The translations under genes were made by a program, and so were the position numbers. A stretch of DNA of 6,595 nucleotides from Spirochaetales bacterium (GTDB taxonomy: Bacteria > Spirochaetota > Spirochaetia > SPDA01): contig SPDA01000102.1 of assembly GCA_004525155.1 (NCBI GenBank), positions 1 through 6,595 of the forward strand, in the 5' to 3' direction. Shown piece after piece: positions 5,009 through 6,595 of this stretch; the first letter of the stretch is position 1; each line of letters begins with the position of its first letter. The notes under the pieces are model-generated. The model worked only from the letters and a program-made list of their open reading frames with translations, did not search any database and had not been told where the DNA came from.

Positions 5009-6495
5009 CAGATGCTGCCTCCAATCGAATGTGTAAGAATATTTTCTTCACTTATCTCGTCTTTTTTTATTTCCGCCACCATGTTGCCCTCGCGCATGAC
5101 GATGAGCTTATCGCACAGGGCAATGAGCTCCGCCATATCCGAGGAAATCATGATCACCGCTTTTTTATTCTGAAGCAGATCCACTATTATTTTGTAGATT
5201 TCCTCTTTTGAGCCCACATCTATTCCCCTGGTTGGTTCGTCAAAAATAAATATATCGGCATTCGTGGCAAACCATTTCCCCAAAACAACCTTCTGCTGAT
5301 TGCCGCCCGACAGGAACATCACCTTCTGAGATACACTTGGCGTTTTTATGCTTAAAGCATCTATATATTTTTGAGAGATTTTAATATCTTCTTTCGGCAG
5401 GGCAAAGGGCATCGGGATTTGTGAATATCTAGCTATCGGAATATTTTTATCCAGGGAATGCTGTAAAAACAGTCCGGTTGCCTGGCGGTCTTCCGTTATA
5501 TAGCACATCTTGTTCGTAATGGCCGAAAGGGGAGTTTTGATATTTATCTTTTTTCCGTCAATAAAGAATTCCCCGGAATCGACCTTCTTGGCGCCGAACA
5601 AAATCTCGGCAAGTTCCGTTCTGCCGGACCCCACCATGCCGGCAATCCCGAGAAGCTCACCAGTCCGGACCGCAAAGGAAGCACCTTTCACCCCATTGCC
5701 GTACAGGTTTTTCACCTCGAATTTCACTTCGCCGATTGGAACTTTCGGCCTCTCGTAGAAAAGGGAGACATCCCTGCCTACCATATCATTTATCAGTTTC
5801 TGCTCGGTAATCTCTTTAGATTCATAGGTACTGATCTTTATTCCATCCCTGATTACCGTAGCCCTGTCTGCGATTTTAAACACTTCCTCGAGGTGGTGGG
5901 AAATATAGATGATGCTGATCCCGCTCTCGGCAAGTTTTTTTAATATACTCAGCAGGTGGTCGATCTCGGTCTGGGAAAAAGAAGCGGTCGGCTCATCGAG
6001 AATCATGACTCTGGACTTTTGTACCAGGCCTCGCGCAATTTCCACCGTTTTTTGCGCACCGCTCCCCAGCTGCCCTACGATATCCAGAGGATCTATATTT
6101 GAGTGCAGATAATCCAGAATTTCCTGAGTCTTCTTTACCATCTCTCTTCTATTTATGGTGATGCCGTTTAAGATCTCGTTTCCTGCAAACAGGTTTAACA
6201 TAACATTTAAAAACGGGAAAAGAGTATGTTCCTGATAAATGGTCTGTATCCCCATTTCCATTGCGGCACGGGGGTTTGATATCCGCACCAGTTTTCCATC
6301 CAGATAGATCTCCCCTTTATCCGGCGTATGGGCCCCGGAGAACATCTTAATCAGGGTCGATTTTCCGGCGCCGTTCTCCCCGACAATACAATGGATCTCC
6401 CCTCTCTTTAAATCAAATCCGAATTGATCAAATACCTCTACACCCGGAAAAGCTTTGCATATATTTTTCATTTCAAGAATTAAATTTTCGGGCAT
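5008..6495 (-). CDS. Sugar ABC transporter ATP-binding protein (RbsA-like, two NBDs)
   Basis: This 495-residue cytoplasmic protein has two fused nucleotide-binding domains, as in RbsA, MglA and XylG, and powers uptake through the adjacent permease. Domain 1: Walker A GENGAGKST (39-47), signature region LGSGAQ (143-148), Walker B VMILDEPT (163-170) and switch His200 in ISHH. Domain 2: a degenerate Walker A GMVGSGRTEL (286-295, Arg in place of Lys, normal for this family's second domain), a canonical signature LSGGNQQK (395-402), Walker B IFIFDEPTRGIDVG (415-428) and SSDMAEL in place of the switch His, also usual here. The domain 1 signature is weak (Gly where Ser is usual). The ATG at 6493-6495 has GAGG eight bases upstream. 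It is the first transporter gene in the visible operon, overlapping the permease by one base. Its substrate cannot be told from the ATPase. Confidence 0.96.
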   Translation of the reverse strand: MPENLILEMKNICKAFPGVEVFDQFGFDLKRGEIHCIVGENGAGKSTLIKMFSGAHTPDKGEIYLDGKLVRISNPRAAMEMGIQTIYQEHTLFPFLNVMLNLFAGNEILNGITINRREMVKKTQEILDYLHSNIDPLDIVGQLGSGAQKTVEIARGLVQKSRVMILDEPTASFSQTEIDHLLSILKKLAESGISIIYISHHLEEVFKIADRATVIRDGIKISTYESKEITEQKLINDMVGRDVSLFYERPKVPIGEVKFEVKNLYGNGVKGASFAVRTGELLGIAGMVGSGRTELAEILFGAKKVDSGEFFIDGKKINIKTPLSAITNKMCYITEDRQATGLFLQHSLDKNIPIARYSQIPMPFALPKEDIKISQKYIDALSIKTPSVSQKVMFLSGGNQQKVVLGKWFATNADIFIFDEPTRGIDVGSKEEIYKIIVDLLQNKKAVIMISSDMAELIALCDKLIVMREGNMVAEIKKDEISEENILTHSIGGSI

Positions 6496-6595
6496 ATGAT
6501 TAACCTCACATCGTCAAGTCTTCCATTCAGCTTTTTGAAAAATATCTGCTCTTTTGAAAAATTATTGATTATATCCACACGCTTAACCCTTCGCC
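6480..6595 (-). CDS. Possible 3' end of an upstream gene, unrecognised
   Basis: One minus-strand frame is open from the right edge to a TAA at 6480-6482. It gives 37 residues, including VDIINNFSKEQIFF and KKLNGRLDDVRLIICPKI. The composition is protein-like (mixed charged and hydrophobic residues), and the frame would overlap the ATPase start by 16 bases, as can happen in operons. The other two frames stop after a few codons. I do not recognise the sequence and see no motif. The same bases also hold a TATAAT box and a tandem repeat, so they may be a non-coding leader instead. The sequence beyond 6595 would decide. Confidence 0.35.
   Translation of the reverse strand, partial: RRVKRVDIINNFSKEQIFFKKLNGRLDDVRLIICPKI
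6533..6562. repeat. Tandem 11-bp direct repeat upstream of the ATPase
   Basis: TTTTGAAAAAT occurs at 6533-6543 and again at 6552-6562, a 19-bp period. It lies just downstream of the TATAAT box, between it and the ATPase ribosome binding site. It could be a pair of half-sites for a regulator, but if the region is coding it encodes two similar Phe/Lys-rich stretches. Low sequence complexity makes chance a real alternative. Confidence 0.3.
6568..6573 (-). promoter_or_regulatory. TATAAT box, possible transporter operon promoter
   Basis: A perfect TATAAT is present on the minus strand, 73 bases upstream of the ATPase ATG. The -35 position would sit at the window edge, and the visible part (GGCGA) does not resemble TTGACA. 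If it is a promoter, transcription would start near 6561 with a leader of about 66 bases. In this AT-rich stretch a chance match is quite possible. Confidence 0.3.

Noticed and set aside
4500..5051. 183-codon minus-strand frame overlapping permease and ATPase ends
   Set aside because: It is an alternate frame within the clearly identified permease; its product is His/Arg/Tyr-rich and not membrane-like.

Overview
The window comes from a bacterial chromosome with moderate GC content. It most resembles a spirochaete of the Treponema type. The main clue is the sugar-binding protein, whose signal peptide ends VFA followed by GGEKE, a mature N-terminus I associate with spirochaete binding proteins. 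Relaxed lipoprotein-like or secreted N-termini and an exported ankyrin protein fit the same picture. This assignment is an inference, not a proof.

Layout from left to right: (1) 1-215, minus strand: the N-terminal 71 residues of an exported ankyrin-repeat protein, cut by the window edge. (2) 379-1594, minus strand: a tightly coupled two-gene operon for the ribulose monophosphate (RuMP) enzymes 3-hexulose-6-phosphate synthase (HPS, first gene) and 6-phospho-3-hexuloisomerase (PHI, second gene). It has a strong sigma-70-like promoter placed so that the HPS mRNA would be nearly leaderless. (3) 1817-2653, plus strand: a xylose-isomerase-like TIM-barrel protein (sugar or sugar-phosphate isomerase/epimerase), transcribed divergently from HPS/PHI. 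(4) 2654-2761: a spacer with three successive hairpins, the last a perfect bidirectional terminator that serves the convergent operons. (5) 2762-6495, minus strand: a ribose-type (CUT2) sugar ABC transporter in the order ATPase, permease, binding protein. ATPase and permease overlap by one base; an 87-base spacer with two stem-loops separates permease and binding protein. (6) 6480-6595: either the 3' end of one more upstream gene or the operon leader with a TATAAT box and a tandem 11-bp repeat.

A plausible combined reading is uptake of a monosaccharide by the transporter, isomerisation or epimerisation by the TIM-barrel enzyme, and entry into the fructose-6-phosphate pool. HPS/PHI would then link hexose phosphate to ribulose 5-phosphate and formaldehyde. 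No sugar kinase or regulator lies in the window, so the links are contextual. HPS/PHI also has clearly GC-richer third codon positions than the transporter (35/50 against 21/50 in my hand counts of the first 50 codons), so the two parts may have different histories. There is no tRNA, rRNA, CRISPR array, insertion sequence or phage gene that I can see, and no gene-free stretch exceeds 300 bases.
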